64,000 nt of DNA from an uncultured SAR116 cluster alpha proteobacterium (GCA_902517815.1 CABYED010000006.1:1-64000), one strand, 5' to 3'. Positions 20,390 through 31,336 are shown, counted from the stretch's first letter. Numbers and translations are program-made. The notes: a model not told the origin generated them from the sequence alone.

Positions 20390-22381
20390 TTATTTTTTAC
20401 CTTTACTAGATTTCTTTGCTGTAGAAGTAGGTTTCTTAGATTTTGTATTAGGAGTTTTTATTAAATGCCTAATTTCCATAGTTGCACTGATTTTACTTTT
20501 TCTTCCATCTTCTAGTGTAAATTCTGTATTGATTGTGGCAGTGTCTTTATCAAGATATAAGTCTTTTATTATATCTTTATACCTACTATTAATTACACTT
20601 CTCCTTACTTTTCTTGTTCTGGTTAATTCACCATCATCTGCTTCTAACTCTTTAAATAATAATAAAAATTTTGCAATTTTAGTATTATCAGGAAGTTGTT
20701 CATTAACTTTTTTGATTTCATCTTCAATAAGTTCATAAATTTCTTTATGTGCTGCTAGTCCAGTGTACGAGGTAAATGGTAATTGTAATTTCTCAGCAAG
20801 TTTCGATACAATAGAAAATCTTATACAAATAATTGCAGTTAAGTATGGTTTTTCAGAACCAATGACTACAGCTTCTCCCACGTAAGGAGAAAATTTTAAT
20901 TTGTTTTCAATATTTTGAGGTGAAAATTTAACACCATCTGATTTAACAGCAATATCATTTACACGATCAAGCACGTTAAGTCTTCCTTTTTCATCAAAAA
21001 AGCCTGCGTCGCCGGTATACATCCAACCTTTTTTGATAGTGTCTTTATAAGCTTTCTCATTATTATAATAGCCGGAAAACATGCTTGGGTGTTTTGTTAT
21101 TATTTCACCAAGTCCATTTGGATCTGGGTCTACAATTTTTACTTCACAATCTGGAAAAGGAACACCTACAGTCTCACAATCCATTGTACCATCTGGCACA
21201 TCCTGCAGTGTGTAAGCGCCCATAAGTTCAGTCTGTCCATAAAGTTGTCTAAGAGGAATACCCATAGCAAGAAAGAACTTAAATGTTTCAGGACCAATGG
21301 CAGCCCCTCCAGTGGCTGCTGATTTAACCTTGCTAAAGCCAAGTCTATCTTTCAATGAAGAAAATAATAGTTTGTCTGCAAGAAAATCTCTTTTTCCCTG
21401 ATCAACAGCTTTTAATCCCCTTTCTACCATAGTGTTAAATAACCATTGAGTTATTTTGGGGGCGTCTAAAATTCTCGATCTCATGTCAGCTGCAATTTGT
21501 TCCCATAATCTAGGAGCTCCAAGCATAAAAGTTGGACCAACTTCTCTCATGTCTTCCATTGCCGTTTCAGGTCTTTCAGGAAAATTTACTTTCATGCCTC
21601 CAACAATATTAAAACCCACACCATAAGTTTGTTCCATTATCCATGGAAATGGTAATACTGAAACGTATTCATCATCCACAGACTTTGGATCAACTTTAAG
21701 ATACCTTATTACATGTTCAATAAACTTAGCACCTGGAAGCATCGCTAATTTAGGATTTGAGGTTGTTCCAGATGTTGTGCATAGAATAGCATTTTTTTCA
21801 CCTGAGATTTTCTCTATCATTTTATTATATTTATTGGGGTCTTTCGAGGCGATCTCTTTTCCTTCTTCAATTAAATCAGTCATGTCAGTGATTTTTGGAT
21901 CGTTTAATTCTTTAAGACCACGACTATCTTCAAAGAAAATATTGATTTGATTATTTTTAGGCCTTTTAATAGTTAATATTTTATCTACTTGTTCTTGATC
22001 TTCTGCATAAACAAAGTTCACTTTTGCAGCATTTATTAAATAGCCAACTTCTTCATCTAATGTATCTCTATATATACCTAAGCTCATTCCACCTACAGCT
22101 TGCGCCGCTAGTTCAAAAAATAGCCAAGAAGGTTTGTTGTCGCCAATTAAACCAATAACATCTCCCGACTTGAAACCTCTTTTAGATAAGCTAAGAGCCA
22201 AATATGAAACGTTATCATTATACTCTTTCCATGTGATTTCGTTCCAAATACCTAAATCTTTATCTCTTAAAGCGACTGTATTTGGTATAGTCTCAGCTCT
22301 GTGTTTCAGAATTTTTGGAAGCGTATCGTGAATATTTGTATCTGGATAATTAGACATATCTACTTTTAAATTTAACCCCAT
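20390..22381 (-). CDS. AMP-forming long-chain acyl-CoA synthetase-like protein with a basic C-terminal tail
   Basis: TSGTTSNPKLAMLPG, YGQTELMGAYT, GWMYTGDAGFFDEKGRL; abuts the livG-like gene. Confidence 0.9.
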   Translation of the reverse strand: MGLNLKVDMSNYPDTNIHDTLPKILKHRAETIPNTVALRDKDLGIWNEITWKEYNDNVSYLALSLSKRGFKSGDVIGLIGDNKPSWLFFELAAQAVGGMSLGIYRDTLDEEVGYLINAAKVNFVYAEDQEQVDKILTIKRPKNNQINIFFEDSRGLKELNDPKITDMTDLIEEGKEIASKDPNKYNKMIEKISGEKNAILCTTSGTTSNPKLAMLPGAKFIEHVIRYLKVDPKSVDDEYVSVLPFPWIMEQTYGVGFNIVGGMKVNFPERPETAMEDMREVGPTFMLGAPRLWEQIAADMRSRILDAPKITQWLFNTMVERGLKAVDQGKRDFLADKLLFSSLKDRLGFSKVKSAATGGAAIGPETFKFFLAMGIPLRQLYGQTELMGAYTLQDVPDGTMDCETVGVPFPDCEVKIVDPDPNGLGEIITKHPSMFSGYYNNEKAYKDTIKKGWMYTGDAGFFDEKGRLNVLDRVNDIAVKSDGVKFSPQNIENKLKFSPYVGEAVVIGSEKPYLTAIICIRFSIVSKLAEKLQLPFTSYTGLAAHKEIYELIEDEIKKVNEQLPDNTKIAKFLLLFKELEADDGELTRTRKVRRSVINSRYKDIIKDLYLDKDTATINTEFTLEDGRKSKISATMEIRHLIKTPNTKSKKPTSTAKKSSKGKK

Positions 22382-22609
22382 AAATATTTAAGTATCTACT
22401 AAACTAGTAAATTACTTACATTAATAAAAATTGATGAGATCAAACTTAGAAATAAGTAGCCCCCCCATATAATTTATAGGCTATCCAAAAAAACATTAAA
22501 ATCAACATAAACTTTAATAAAATTAAAAAAAAATTATCTCATTTGTTTTCAATGACTTATTTGATAAAAAAACTATGTTTTAAAGCAAAAAACTTAATTA
22601 ATTTACTTG

Positions 22610-24319
22610 TTAAACAAAAGAATCATCTGTTAACTGAACTATGGTTGCTCCTTTCGTAACGATTTTGAAATGAGACTCTACCCTAGGCAAAATATGAAAA
22701 TCAAAAAAATCAGCGGAGATAATTTTACTTTTTAGAAAATTTTCATTTTGAGATTTTTCTGACAATTTTAATTTAGCTTTAAGTTTTCCTTTATGCATAA
22801 GCCATCCACCAATCAAATAGCCAAACCCCATCATGTAATCAAAACTAATACAAGATAGCATCTCAGCATCATCTCTATTTTCTAAAACAAAATCTAGAGT
22901 GTTTGATGCTAAGGCAATCATAGTTGACATTTCTTGATTTTGTTCGCACTCGACTCTAATTTCTTCTAAAAATTCTTTTGCAGTTTTCCCATTATCTTTT
23001 AAAGTTTTTCTAAACATAAAGTCATTGGCTTGAATAGCATTAGTGCCTTCATATATTGGTAATATTCTTGCATCTCTCATATACTGAGCGGCACCAGTTT
23101 CTTCAATGAAACCCATACCCCCGTGGATTTGTAGTCCATTACTCGTAACTTCTTGTGCTAATTCAGTTGACCAACCTTTGATTATAGGAATTAAAAAACC
23201 TTCTTTCAATTTACATTTTTCATTACCGTTATGCGCTCTTTCCATAATTTCGGATGAAACTAATATTAAAGCACGCATCGCCTCTGTAAGACTGCGCATG
23301 GATAAAAGCAGTCTTTTTACATCACCATGTCCTATTATCGGCGTGCCTTTTTCTCTGTTAATAGGAGTTCCTTGAATTCTTGTGTTTGCGTACTCTAATG
23401 CTTTTTGTCTGGCAGCCTCAGAAATTGCCATCCCTTGAAGTCCTACATCGAACCGTGCTCTGTTCATCATAATAAACATGTATTCAATGCCTCTACCTTC
23501 TTCTCCCAACATATAACCGATAGCGCCTTCATTCTCTCCGTAAGACATAACTGCTGTTGGGCTTGCTTTTATACCCATCTTATGTTCGATGGATATGCAT
23601 TTAAGATCATTTCTAATTGTATATTCACCACTTTCATCTTTTAGGAATTTTGGAATTATAAAAGTAGAAATACCTTTTATACCTTCAGGTGCTCCCTCAG
23701 TTCTTGCAAGGACTAGATGAATTATATTTTCTGACATATCATGTTCACCATAAGTGATATATATTTTTTGTCCTTTTATTCTCCAATTCTCACCATCATG
23801 TTCAGCTTTAGTTTTTATTGTAGCTAGATCTGTTCCAGATTGAGGTTCTGTTAAATTCATAGTGCCTGTCCAGGCTCCAGAATTAAACTTGGGTAGATAA
23901 GTTTTTTTCTCTTCATCTGTGCCTACAAGAGTAAATGCGTCAATTAATCCTTGAGTTAATAAGCTACATAACGCAAAAGACATATTCGCTCCATGCCAAT
24001 ATTCATTAATTGCAGCGCTCATTCTAGCTGGTAGTCCCATACCATCATAATTAGAATCACTTGCTACTCCAATCCAGCCTCCCTTAGCAATTTCTGAAAA
24101 GGCATGACTAAATCCTTCAGGTGTTTCAACTTCGTGATCTTGCCGAAGAATAGGATTATTCTTATCACCAAAATGATTTAGAGGTGCTAAGTAATTATCG
24201 GCTAGCTTTCCAGCCTCAGACAGAACTGCGTCAATTGTTGTATCATCAAGATCCTCATGAGTAGGCAAAAGGTTTTCTAAAACAAATTTTGTGTCCTCTA
24301 AAGGAGACGTGTAACCCAT
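22610..24319 (-). CDS. Acyl-CoA dehydrogenase with C-terminal extension, 3-methylmercaptopropionyl-CoA dehydrogenase (DmdC)-like
   Basis: MNLTEPQSGTDLATIKTKA, KGQKIYITYGEHDMSENIIHLVLAR, LQIHGGMGFIEETGAAQYMRDARILPIYEGTNAIQ; 569 aa. Confidence 0.8.
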   Translation of the reverse strand: MGYTSPLEDTKFVLENLLPTHEDLDDTTIDAVLSEAGKLADNYLAPLNHFGDKNNPILRQDHEVETPEGFSHAFSEIAKGGWIGVASDSNYDGMGLPARMSAAINEYWHGANMSFALCSLLTQGLIDAFTLVGTDEEKKTYLPKFNSGAWTGTMNLTEPQSGTDLATIKTKAEHDGENWRIKGQKIYITYGEHDMSENIIHLVLARTEGAPEGIKGISTFIIPKFLKDESGEYTIRNDLKCISIEHKMGIKASPTAVMSYGENEGAIGYMLGEEGRGIEYMFIMMNRARFDVGLQGMAISEAARQKALEYANTRIQGTPINREKGTPIIGHGDVKRLLLSMRSLTEAMRALILVSSEIMERAHNGNEKCKLKEGFLIPIIKGWSTELAQEVTSNGLQIHGGMGFIEETGAAQYMRDARILPIYEGTNAIQANDFMFRKTLKDNGKTAKEFLEEIRVECEQNQEMSTMIALASNTLDFVLENRDDAEMLSCISFDYMMGFGYLIGGWLMHKGKLKAKLKLSEKSQNENFLKSKIISADFFDFHILPRVESHFKIVTKGATIVQLTDDSFV

Positions 24320-24395
24320 TTAAAACTCCGGTATATTTTCATAGTTGATAAAATCCAGCACTACTATTATGAATATTATTAGGAGGAAATCAACT

Positions 24396-26033
24396 ATGTC
24401 TGAAATAGAAAATGGTTTAAGTAAAAATAAAGCAAATTATGCCTCGTTAAGTCCTTTATCATTTCTAGAAAGAACAAGAAAAACATTCCCAAATCAAATT
24501 GCTATTGAATATAAAGATTATAAATTAACTTACCAGCAAGCTGGTGAAAGATGTGAAGCATTAGCAGAATTTGTTAGAAATAAAAATTATGCTGACGGAA
24601 GTACAATCGCAGTAATGCTACCTAACATTCCAGTTATGTGGGAGTGTCATTTTGGTATACCGATGGCAACTGGTGTCTTGAACGCAATTAATACAAGACT
24701 TGATAGTTTTACTGTTCGTTTTATTCTTGAACATGGAGAATCTAAAATTTTCATTTATGATTCTGAATATAGTCAAATAGTTGAGAAAGCCATAGAGAAT
24801 TTAAAAAATCCTCCATTATTAATTGAATATGTTGATAAAATTGCTGGTAATCGAAGGTCTAGTTTTGCAGAGAAATTTAACTGCCTGGACTATGAGACAG
24901 AATTAGAAAAATTTTTTGGTTTTAAATTTGAACATGTTTTGCCAACTGATGAGTGGAATTCAATCGCTTTGAATTACACCTCTGGAACAACGGGCAACCC
25001 AAAGGGAGTTGTTTATCACCATCGTGGCGCATACTTGAATGCCATTGGTAATACGCTTACCTGGGACTTACCAATGCACCCTAAGTATTTATGGACACTT
25101 CCTATGTTTCATTGCAATGGATGGTGCTTTCCTTGGACTATTACTGAAAGAGCAGGCACTCATGTTTGCTTAAGACAACCAGCTGGAGAATTAATTGTGG
25201 AGGCTTTTCAAAAACACAATATAACTCATTTGTGTGGGGCCCCAATTGTAATGCAAATGGTAGCAGATTATTTATTACAAAATAAAATATCTCTTAAATC
25301 AAAAATTAAAATGATGACTGCTGGTGCCCCTCCTCCTGAGGCTGTTCTGAGTAAAATGGAGACCTGTGGTATTGATGTCATTCATGTTTATGGCCTTACA
25401 GAAATTTATGGGCCTGCCGTTGTTTGCGCATGGCATCCAGAGTGGAACCAATATGATGCCTCTGAACAGGCTAAATTAAAAGCAAGGCAAGGTGTTGTTT
25501 ACTCTGTACAAGAAAATATGAAAATTATAGATCCTGAAACTAAAAAAGAAGTTCCAAAAGATGGAATATCATTAGGTGAAGTCTTCATAAGAGGTAATAT
25601 AACTATGAAAGGTTACCTAAAAAATAAAAAAGCAACTGATGAGGCTTTTGAAGATGGTTGGTTTCATACTGGTGACTTAGGTGTTTGGTATGATGATGGA
25701 TATATTCAACTTAAGGATAGATCAAAAGATATAATTATATCTGGAGGTGAAAACATATCCTCCATTGAGGTAGAAGACGCTATATATAAACACCCTGATG
25801 TTATTGCAGTGGCAGTTGTCGCAAAAGAAGACGAAAAATGGGGTGAAACACCTTGTGCATTTGTAGAAGTAAGTGAAGGATCTTCCATTGGAGAGACAGA
25901 GTTAAGAGATCATTGTAAATCTTTACTAGCTGGATTTAAAGTACCAAGATATTTTAATTTTGTGGAGCTTCCGAAAACAAGCACAGGAAAAATACAAAAA
26001 TTTAAACTAAGAGAACAAGCAAAACTTGTTTGA
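24396..26033 (+). CDS. AMP-forming acyl-CoA synthetase, methylmercaptopropionate-CoA ligase (DmdB)-like
   Basis: NYTSGTTGNPKGVVYHHRG, HVYGLTEIYGP, DRSKDIIISGGENISSIEVED. ORF listed from 24345; ATG at 24396 follows AGGAGG. Confidence 0.82.
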   Translation: MSEIENGLSKNKANYASLSPLSFLERTRKTFPNQIAIEYKDYKLTYQQAGERCEALAEFVRNKNYADGSTIAVMLPNIPVMWECHFGIPMATGVLNAINTRLDSFTVRFILEHGESKIFIYDSEYSQIVEKAIENLKNPPLLIEYVDKIAGNRRSSFAEKFNCLDYETELEKFFGFKFEHVLPTDEWNSIALNYTSGTTGNPKGVVYHHRGAYLNAIGNTLTWDLPMHPKYLWTLPMFHCNGWCFPWTITERAGTHVCLRQPAGELIVEAFQKHNITHLCGAPIVMQMVADYLLQNKISLKSKIKMMTAGAPPPEAVLSKMETCGIDVIHVYGLTEIYGPAVVCAWHPEWNQYDASEQAKLKARQGVVYSVQENMKIIDPETKKEVPKDGISLGEVFIRGNITMKGYLKNKKATDEAFEDGWFHTGDLGVWYDDGYIQLKDRSKDIIISGGENISSIEVEDAIYKHPDVIAVAVVAKEDEKWGETPCAFVEVSEGSSIGETELRDHCKSLLAGFKVPRYFNFVELPKTSTGKIQKFKLREQAKLV

Positions 26034-26034
26034 T

Positions 26035-29000
26035 TTAACTTACTTTTTTTAAATTCTGGTTATTTAGAATTTTATCAAAAGATTTATCCCATTTTTCTTC
26101 AGCAATTTTTATATTTTTTTCTTTAACATGACCATACCCTTTTATTGATAAAGGTATATCAAGAAATTCGATAATTTTTTTATAATTATTATCATTTAAA
26201 ATTTCAGATATTTTATTAATAGTAGTAATAGTTTTTTTAGCTAAAGCACGTTCTTTTTTTCTTTCTGATGTATATCCAAATATATCTAATTTTGTTCCTC
26301 TCAGAAATTTAAGATAAGACAATACTTTGAAAACTTTATATACCCAATGACCAAACCTTCTTTTAAGTAGATGACCTGTTTCAGGATCTTTTTTAGAGAA
26401 CAAAGGTGGTGCTAGATAGTATTCTAATTTCGCGTTTTTATTTTCATTTAAAAAGGTTTGGGCAAAATCCCCACTAGTATGTAATCTAGCAACTTCATAT
26501 TCATCTTTGTATCTCATAGCTCTAAATAAAGTAAGAGCAGCTTTTCTGGATAGAGGTAATTCTTTTTCTGAATTTTTTATTTGGTTTTCTTTTTCAATTA
26601 CTTTTTTTACATTAGAAAGAAAAATTTTTGAATACTCTTTGTTTTGATATTTTTCAAGGATGCCAGAAAAATTATCTACATATTTATTTATTGATATATT
26701 CTCTGACATTTTTGGGTTTAAGCCTGCTGCATCAAATACTGATTGAGGTTGTTCGCACAATAATCGTCCCCAATTGAAAGCCATTAGGTTTTGTTTAATA
26801 GCCACTCCATTCAACTCTATAGCTTTTTGCAGAGAAGCAACCTCTATTGGAAGAAGTCCTTTTTGAGCCGCTATTCCTAACATCATTATATTTGCAGAAA
26901 CTGTGTCGCCTACTAAAGCTTCTGCTAAGTTGGATATATCAATAAAATCTATATTTTCAGTTTGAAGATGATTTTCTAAATGTTTTTTTAATAAGCTATC
27001 ATCGACAACTGTACCAATATGAACGCCAGCAACTCCAACTGGCTCTACTCTTCCATTTATTATGGCATTCGTTTTTATAGGATTTAATGTTCTAGTAATA
27101 GAAGGAGAAACTGACACAACAGCGTCACACCCTATAAGTACGTCTGCTGTTTCATTTGGAAGTCTTGCAGATCTATCATAAAGTGATTTTTCTTTTCCAA
27201 TTCTGATTTGACTAGTTACGGCTCCATTTTTTTGGGCTAATCCAGTAAAATTCATTGATTGTGCAAAAAGCTTATCAATTCGAGCAGCCATAACTATAAT
27301 AGCTGCAACAGTTGAAACTCCGGTGCCACCAATACCTGCCATTATTATATTTTGAATATTTTTTAAGTCTTTCTTGGGTTTTTTTAACGTATTAATTGTC
27401 TTTGGAATTTCAGGGAAAGTCTCTTTTTCTTTGATTGAAATACTACCAGCTTGCACACCTATGAAACTTGGACAAAATCCTTTTTTACAAGAATAATCCT
27501 TATTACAAACACTTTGATCAATTTGTCGTTTAGTTCCATCAAAATGCTCAACGGGTTTCACAGCCACGCAATTTGATTTTTCAGCACAGTCTCCACATCC
27601 CTCACAAACATCAGGATTAATATACATTTTAATATCTCGATCTTGAACATATCCCCTTTTTCGTCTTCTTCGAAGTTCTGTTGCACAAGTTTGCACATAA
27701 ATTATTGCTGTAACTCCTGAGATTTCTCTTACTTCTTTTTGAATATTTATAAGTTCATCTCTATGAAATATTCCAACTTTGTCTGCAAATAACTTTGTTT
27801 CTTTGAACTGTTCTGGTTCATCTGATACAACATAAATTTTTTTAACACCTTCTGCTGCAAGTTGTTTAGAAATTGCCCATGGAGTTGCTCCACCAATGGC
27901 CTTTTGACCACCAGTCATTGCTACTGCATCATTGTAAAGAATTTTAAATGTTATGTTAACATTTGCTGAAACGGCTGCTCTTATTGCTAGAGAACCAGAG
28001 TGAGCATATGTTCCGTCTCCAATATTTTGAAATGTATGTTTATGATTTGAAAATGGAGCTCTTCCTATCCAATGTCCACCCTCGCCGCCCATTTGGCTAA
28101 AATTAGTTAATTTTTCAGGATGGAGAAAATATCCAATAGAGTGGCAACCAATACCAATTCCAACAACTTCTTCGTCAGGTGTCTTAGTTCCTGAGTTGTG
28201 GGGACATCCTGCACAATACCAAGGTGTTCTTGAAACAACTGGTGGTAAATTTCCACCAATTGCTTCTGATTTTGTTTTGGGAATATCAATGCTTATCGAA
28301 GAATGGATAGCTTTTTTTAGCAAACAATCTGCGATAATATCACTGGATAATTCTGATATCTTCGGAACTAACTCCTCTTTAGCGGAAGCATCTAACTTTC
28401 CAGATAATCGAGGTCTTGATTTGGAATTAAAAAGAATATGAGCAACTTGTTCTTCTACAATACTAGCTTTTTCTTCTATAACTAAAATTTCTTCAAAGTT
28501 TTTACAAAAATTAATTATTTCTTGGTCTATTAATGGCCAGGGAATTTTGCATGCAAATAGACCAATTCCACTCCTTTCAGGATCTTTAATGCCAATTTTA
28601 TCTAAAGCATCTATAGTTTCTGTAGTAGCTTTTCCAACAGAAATTATACCCAATGTTTTTTTTGTTGGATTAAATATCACATTATTAATTTTGTTTTGTT
28701 TAATAAAATCCTTAGACGCAGGTATTCTTCTTTTAATTAGCGCTGCTTCTCTATCTAAAGCTGGGTCATGTCTATTGACATGAACATTAATTGGATTTTC
28801 CAACTTGGATGAAATAGGTCTTAATTTCCCGAGGTCAATCACAGAATTTGAATCAGCTGTATCACTTGTAATTTTGAGTGCAACACATACGCCTGCATGA
28901 CGTGACAAGGCAAAAGCTTGCAGACCCATTGGTATAACTTCATCTACATTTGCTGGATAAAAAACTGGAATACCTGCAGAAATAAGAGATTGCTCTGATT

Positions 29001-29475
29001 GATATGCAATAGTAGAACTTTTCCCAATTGGATCGTCTGCAACTGCTAATACCATCCCCCCTTTTTTTGAAACACCACCCATATTGGCGTGTCTTAAAGC
29101 ATCCATAGATCTATCTAAACCTGGCCCTTTCCCATACCACATTGAAAAAACACCATCTATTTGGGGTCTGTCATATAAACCGAGCATTTGGGTTCCCCAA
29201 GCTGCAGTAGCAGCTAATTCCTCATTCACTGCTGGTTGAAAAATTATATTATGTTTTTCTAGATGTTTTTTTGATCTTCCAAGTTCTAAATCAAGTGTCC
29301 CAAGTGGTGATCCCGGGTATCCACTGACATAACCATGTGTTACTAATCCATTATCTTTGTCGAGTTTTGCTTGTTCGATTAAAAGACGTACTAGTGCTTG
29401 AACACCATTCATCAGTGCTAAATCATTGTCCTTAGTAAAACAATCGTCTAATCTAATATTATCAATGTAATTCAA
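26035..29475 (-). CDS. Indolepyruvate ferredoxin oxidoreductase family, fused alpha/beta-type protein
   Basis: 1146 aa; TPP region GIGCHSIGYFLHPEKL..MGGEGGHWIG; ferredoxin Cys cluster CEGCGDCAEKSNC; gamma-type domain IIMAGIGGTGVSTVAAII. Confidence 0.9.
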   Translation of the reverse strand: MNYIDNIRLDDCFTKDNDLALMNGVQALVRLLIEQAKLDKDNGLVTHGYVSGYPGSPLGTLDLELGRSKKHLEKHNIIFQPAVNEELAATAAWGTQMLGLYDRPQIDGVFSMWYGKGPGLDRSMDALRHANMGGVSKKGGMVLAVADDPIGKSSTIAYQSEQSLISAGIPVFYPANVDEVIPMGLQAFALSRHAGVCVALKITSDTADSNSVIDLGKLRPISSKLENPINVHVNRHDPALDREAALIKRRIPASKDFIKQNKINNVIFNPTKKTLGIISVGKATTETIDALDKIGIKDPERSGIGLFACKIPWPLIDQEIINFCKNFEEILVIEEKASIVEEQVAHILFNSKSRPRLSGKLDASAKEELVPKISELSSDIIADCLLKKAIHSSISIDIPKTKSEAIGGNLPPVVSRTPWYCAGCPHNSGTKTPDEEVVGIGIGCHSIGYFLHPEKLTNFSQMGGEGGHWIGRAPFSNHKHTFQNIGDGTYAHSGSLAIRAAVSANVNITFKILYNDAVAMTGGQKAIGGATPWAISKQLAAEGVKKIYVVSDEPEQFKETKLFADKVGIFHRDELINIQKEVREISGVTAIIYVQTCATELRRRRKRGYVQDRDIKMYINPDVCEGCGDCAEKSNCVAVKPVEHFDGTKRQIDQSVCNKDYSCKKGFCPSFIGVQAGSISIKEKETFPEIPKTINTLKKPKKDLKNIQNIIMAGIGGTGVSTVAAIIVMAARIDKLFAQSMNFTGLAQKNGAVTSQIRIGKEKSLYDRSARLPNETADVLIGCDAVVSVSPSITRTLNPIKTNAIINGRVEPVGVAGVHIGTVVDDSLLKKHLENHLQTENIDFIDISNLAEALVGDTVSANIMMLGIAAQKGLLPIEVASLQKAIELNGVAIKQNLMAFNWGRLLCEQPQSVFDAAGLNPKMSENISINKYVDNFSGILEKYQNKEYSKIFLSNVKKVIEKENQIKNSEKELPLSRKAALTLFRAMRYKDEYEVARLHTSGDFAQTFLNENKNAKLEYYLAPPLFSKKDPETGHLLKRRFGHWVYKVFKVLSYLKFLRGTKLDIFGYTSERKKERALAKKTITTINKISEILNDNNYKKIIEFLDIPLSIKGYGHVKEKNIKIAEEKWDKSFDKILNNQNLKKVS

Positions 29476-29571
29476 AGCTGACCCGATGTAATTTTGTTCA
29501 TGATTAATTTAAATAATTAAAATGATTTTAACAAGTAGTAAGAATAATTTAAGGAAAGGTGATTATTTTTT

Positions 29572-31209
29572 ATGCTTCAAAAATTGAATAATTTTGAAGA
29601 GCTATCTTTATCATTTAAATGGAATATTCCAGAATTTTACAATATAGCGTCTGATACTGTTGACCAGGATATTTATCAAAATAGGATAGCATTAATTAAT
29701 TTTTTACAAGACGGCAAGATAGAGGAATGGTCTTTTGTTGATATAAAAAGATATGCAAACAAACTTGCTAATGTTTTTGATCATTTTCATCTTGAGACCA
29801 ACGCAAGGATTGGTATTATTTTAGGTCAATGTCCTGAAACTGCAATTGCACATATGGCTTGCTTCAAGTCTGGAAAAATTTCAATACCTTTATTTAATTT
29901 ATTTGGAACAGATGCATTACATTATCGTTTGTTGAATTCTAGAGCATCCTTGGTGATTTGCGATAATATTGGCTTAAATAAAATTTTTGAAATTAAAGAT
30001 AGATTACCAGATTTAAAAAAAATAATTTGTATAGATAGTAATGAAGAAAAAAGGAATGTTTTTAATTTCAAAAAATTATTAGAACATGCCTCAGACAGTT
30101 ATATTACAAAAAAAACAAAAGCATCTGATCCCGCTTTAATAATTTATACTTCTGGAACGACAGGAGGGCCTAAAGGTGCTTTGCTCCCTCATAGATCGTT
30201 GTTAGGACATATACCAGGAGTAGAAATTCCTCATGAGTTTTTATCTTCATCTGAACCAGTTACAGATTTGTTTTGGACACCAGCTGACTGGGCATGGATA
30301 GGTGGGTTGTTTGATGTACTCCTTCCAGCATGGCACTTTGGTATTCCTGTAGTAAGTTACAGATCTCAAAAATTCGATCCTGAAGTTACTTTTGATTTAA
30401 TATCAAAGCTAGAGATAAAAAATACTTTCTTGCCACCAACTGCACTTAAAATGATGAAATCATTTAATCCCTCTAAAACAGTAAAAAACTTGAAATTAAG
30501 AACTGTTGGCTCAGGTGGTGAATCTCTTGGAGAAGATTTGCTAGAGTGGGGTAAGCAAATTCTAGGGGTTGGTATTAATGAGTTTTATGGTCAAACAGAA
30601 TGTAATTTAACAGTCTCGAATTGTGGAGCAATTATGCCAACTAGACAAGGTTCAATTGGTAAACCCGTTCCCGGTCATGAAGTTAGAATAATTAACGAAA
30701 ATGGAGAACTTATTAAAGAACCTGGATTAGATGGAGAAATAATAGTCAAATCCGATACCCCTGTATCTTTTTTAAAATACTGGGAAAATGATAAAGCAAC
30801 AAAACAAAAAGTTAGGGATGGTTGGCTTTACACTGGCGATTTTGCCTATAAGGATGAGGAGGGTTATTTTTATTTTAAAGGTAGAAAAGATGATATTATC
30901 AATACCTCAGGTTATAGGGTTGGACCAAGTGAAGTAGAAGATGCTGTGCTTTCTCATCCCAAAGTTAGTATGGTTGCAGTAATTGGTATTCCAGATAAAT
31001 TAAGAGGTCATATCATAAAAGCTTTTGTTGTTCCTAGGGATCATAATAATGTTTTAGCTGAAAATGAAATATTAAAAAGATCTATCCAAAATCATGTAAA
31101 ATTAAAGTTGGCTGCTCATGAATATCCTCGACTTATAGAGTTTGTTCACGAATTACCTTTAACAACTACAGGAAAAATTATCCGTAAAGATTTAAGAGAA
31201 AATAATTAA
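29572..31209 (+). CDS. AMP-dependent acyl-CoA synthetase (short/medium-chain type)
   Basis: IYTSGTTGGPKGALLPHRS, NEFYGQTECNLTVSN, GWLYTGDFAYKDEEGYFYFKGRKDDIINTSGYRVGPSEVED. Confidence 0.9.
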   Translation: MLQKLNNFEELSLSFKWNIPEFYNIASDTVDQDIYQNRIALINFLQDGKIEEWSFVDIKRYANKLANVFDHFHLETNARIGIILGQCPETAIAHMACFKSGKISIPLFNLFGTDALHYRLLNSRASLVICDNIGLNKIFEIKDRLPDLKKIICIDSNEEKRNVFNFKKLLEHASDSYITKKTKASDPALIIYTSGTTGGPKGALLPHRSLLGHIPGVEIPHEFLSSSEPVTDLFWTPADWAWIGGLFDVLLPAWHFGIPVVSYRSQKFDPEVTFDLISKLEIKNTFLPPTALKMMKSFNPSKTVKNLKLRTVGSGGESLGEDLLEWGKQILGVGINEFYGQTECNLTVSNCGAIMPTRQGSIGKPVPGHEVRIINENGELIKEPGLDGEIIVKSDTPVSFLKYWENDKATKQKVRDGWLYTGDFAYKDEEGYFYFKGRKDDIINTSGYRVGPSEVEDAVLSHPKVSMVAVIGIPDKLRGHIIKAFVVPRDHNNVLAENEILKRSIQNHVKLKLAAHEYPRLIEFVHELPLTTTGKIIRKDLRENN

Positions 31210-31336
31210 TATATTTATGATTAATTTTGACTGACTTTCAAATGAGTTTTTATCTTATACTTTTTATTAGGTAAATTTATATTTTTAAGGTTTAAGAAAT
31301 AAGCTATAATATTTAAAATTATTTTAAGGAATCTCA

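Noticed and set aside
22382-22609. Possible riboswitch or sRNA in the gap
   Set aside because: No recognisable conserved riboswitch elements; only an AT-rich gap with a C-run and short weak inverted repeats.
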